64,000 nucleotides of DNA from positions 145,138,798 through 145,202,797 of the forward strand of contig NC_081183.1 in assembly GCF_029867415.1 (NCBI RefSeq). Reading direction: 5' to 3'. This stretch comes from Vicia villosa. Its lineage: Eukaryota; Streptophyta; Magnoliopsida; Fabales; Fabaceae. Position 1 is the first letter of the stretch; each line of letters starts with the position of its first letter. Under the pieces are notes generated by a model. That model worked only from the letters and a program-made list of their open reading frames with translations, ran no database searches and was not told the DNA's origin. This document shows positions 62,029 through 64,000 of this stretch, in pieces. The position numbers and the translations under genes were made by a program.

Positions 62029-62036
62029 TATTTATA
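62029..62036 (-). promoter_or_regulatory. TATA box of cystatin 3
   Basis: TATAAATA on the minus strand, 72 bp upstream of the ATG. It lies next to the same AACCTA-type sequence seen in cystatin 1. Confidence 0.7.
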
Positions 62037-62059
62037 GCCACTAGGTTATGGTGTTTTTT

Positions 62060-63048
62060 CTATATTTGCAAAGGACGTTTTTACCCCTACGAGTACGCGT
62101 TTTTGTGATTTCCTGCTATTATTACAAATCTGTGACTGGGATGGAGAATCCACGGTATATTGTTGTTAAATGAATCGTGCTAATAAATGTGTAAAAGTAC
62201 TATTATTTATTAAAAAAAAATTATTTTAAAAATGTAAGTTAAATAATTGTCAAAATAATAAATAAACCATTTTCTTTTTAAAAGTTATCTTGATTTATTT
62301 ATTCTTAATACAATGTCATATGACATTTGTCATTATTTTTTTAAATATTAAATAATTTTTATAACGTACTTCTCCGTCTCATAATGAGTGTCTCATTTGA
62401 TGTTTTTTTTATGACTCAAAATAAATGTCTCTTTAAAATACCAATACAATATTTATTATTTTTTCCACTACTATACCCCTATTTATTAACTTTTAAAATT
62501 TTCAATTACTCCTTTACCTATGATAAATAAGAATATTTACTTAAATAATATTAATTTTTTCATTAAAACCAATACAAAACATTTTTACTCCTACGTGTTT
62601 TTGTGGTTTCGACGGTATATTGTCATTCTTTATAGTTTGTACAATGTCCTCCGACATTTGTCACTATGTTTTCAGGAATTAAATAATTTTAATGATATTA
62701 GATTTTCTTTTTCTTTTTTAAATATTGAGCCAACACTATTAAATAATTTTAATTGCAGAAAGGGGGTGTGATGACCCGAATTTGAATCATAGTTGCCATA
62801 TAAGTTATTGAATTTTTTCCCAAACTACCATTATTTTTCTAATTATTTTCTAAACTACCGTATTTTTCTCACATATTACCAAACTATCGTCATTTCAAAA
62901 CAAAAAAAAAGATATTTGTTAGTGAAAGTCCATCCAATGCTTTGGCGGATCTATGTTTTTTATTTTTTATTTTTTATGATTTGTTAAGTATTTGAGGATT
63001 TTTTTTCATATTTTATAATCCGATTTATCTATGAATTTTTCTGCAAAA
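62060..63048. other. AT-rich intergenic with half of a Stowaway-like MITE
   Basis: TACTTCTCCGTCTCATAATG near 62367 resembles one Stowaway terminus, but I found no matching right end. Two CTACGTG/CGACGGTATATTGT-type phrases repeat between 62150 and 62620, suggesting a local duplication. No gene. Confidence 0.35.
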
Positions 63049-64000
63049 TCTATAATATAAGAAAATTAATGGTTGTGGAAAAGTAAAAAATATCCTTATT
63101 TAACTTTTTGCCACCAAATTCAAATTGAGGTTATCTGGTATTTGCACAATAAAGTTCTTAATTTTATTATTAAAATAATACAACCCTCGTATTTTATCAA
63201 ACTTAGCAAATCTCGCTCCATTCTCTATTTTTTCTCTTTCATCACTTTCACACTTCTTTCTTTCACAAAAAAAAAAAAACTATTATTGATGCATATTTTT
63301 TTATATACGAAAAATGGTATTTATAATCAAAATATTTTGTATTAAAAAATGGTATACGGGAAAAATTTATTCAAAAAATTTATTATTGATTTAAATATTT
63401 TTATATACGAAAATTTAATGTTGATCCAAATAATTTTGTAAATGATACATAAATAAAAATGATATTTGTACACGAAAATCTATTATTTTCGAAAAATGGT
63501 ATTTATGATCTAAATATTTTTTAATCAAAAATGGTATACGGGAAACATCTACTGTTGATCTATATATTTTTATATACGAAATTTACTATAGATCCAAATA
63601 TTTTTGTAAATTATACCTAAAAAAAATGAAGTCTGTATACGGGTAAAAAATCTATTATTGATTTAAATATTTTATATACGAAAAATATTATTTATGATCC
63701 AAATATTTTTTATTCAAAAATGGCATAGGCCAAATAATCTATTATTGATCTAAACATTTTTATATACAAAAATTTAATATTTATCCAAATATTTTTGTAA
63801 ATGATACCTAAACAAAAATAATATTTGTATAAGAAAAAATTTATTATCTACAAAAAATGGTATTTATGATCCAAATATTTTTATTCAAAAATGGTGTACG
63901 TAAAAAAACTACTATTGATCTAAATATTTTTATATACGAAATTTACTATTTATCCAAATATTCTTCTAAATGATACCTAAACAAAAATGAAGTCTGTATA
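63049..64000 (+). mobile_element. Helitron, 5' part, continues past window end
   Basis: The 5' terminus TCTATAATATAAGAAAA begins at 63049 after host A. From about 63270 it contains 180-190-bp repeats with GGTATTTATGATC recurring near 63313, 63497, 63680 and 63860, the same family as at 5540-6160 and 25101-25914. The 3' hairpin lies outside the window. Confidence 0.65.

Overview
The window is plant nuclear DNA. It is AT-rich, its genes carry short exons with GT-AG introns, and most of it is transposable elements. The TE mix (Ogre-type gag/protease pieces with a tRNA-Arg primer site, a chromodomain Ty3/gypsy element, AT-rich Helitrons, a TRIM, a split L1-type LINE) and the close matches of the genes to dicot proteins suggest a legume, probably of the galegoid group (Medicago/Trifolium/pea relatives). 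That placement is inference.

Only five ordinary genes are convincing, all on the minus strand. (1) 243-4293: the first ten exons of a VTC4-type inositol monophosphatase / L-galactose-1-phosphate phosphatase; the 3' end lies beyond the left edge. (2) 16629-22929: a complete 11-exon MO25-like scaffold gene (337 aa). (3-5) Three single-exon secreted phytocystatins at 28927-29268, 40107-40460 and 61619-61957. They share gene structure, a TATAAATA box and related 3' flanks, so they look like a dispersed tandem family; only the last keeps the canonical inhibitory residues.

Layout. 1-4293 VTC4, with MITE-like repeats in its large intron. 4560-6249 tandem repeats and a Helitron. 6265-10699 a decayed Ty3/gypsy (Tat-like) element in minus orientation. 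11890-15575 a probable MULE-like element holding two tandem GRF-type zinc-finger ORFs, with a TRIM cluster (TSD AGACA) inserted. 16629-22929 MO25, with a hAT-like element (8-bp TSD) in an intron. 23438-28266 Helitron material, interrupted by a solo LTR with TSD TTTAT. 28927-29268 cystatin 1. 30000-33300 an Ogre-like 5' fragment. 33314-35820 a second Helitron type. 36200-38790 gag/protease fragments. 40107-40460 cystatin 2. 42453-44935 a solo LTR with TSD CAAGA. 45902 leftwards a Helitron end. 46140-46670 a foldback element, then two Stowaway-like MITEs. 48301-61481 an L1-type LINE split by a young chromodomain gypsy element (50605-58129). 61619-61957 cystatin 3. 63049 to the end another Helitron.

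Nothing in the window is clearly a new biological system. The points most worth a second look are the cystatin family with decaying inhibitory motifs, the gypsy/LINE junction that created a chimeric open frame at the edge of a GC-rich LTR motif cluster, the multi-copy TRIM with an inverted LTR, and the Helitron family with tandemly duplicated 5' ends.
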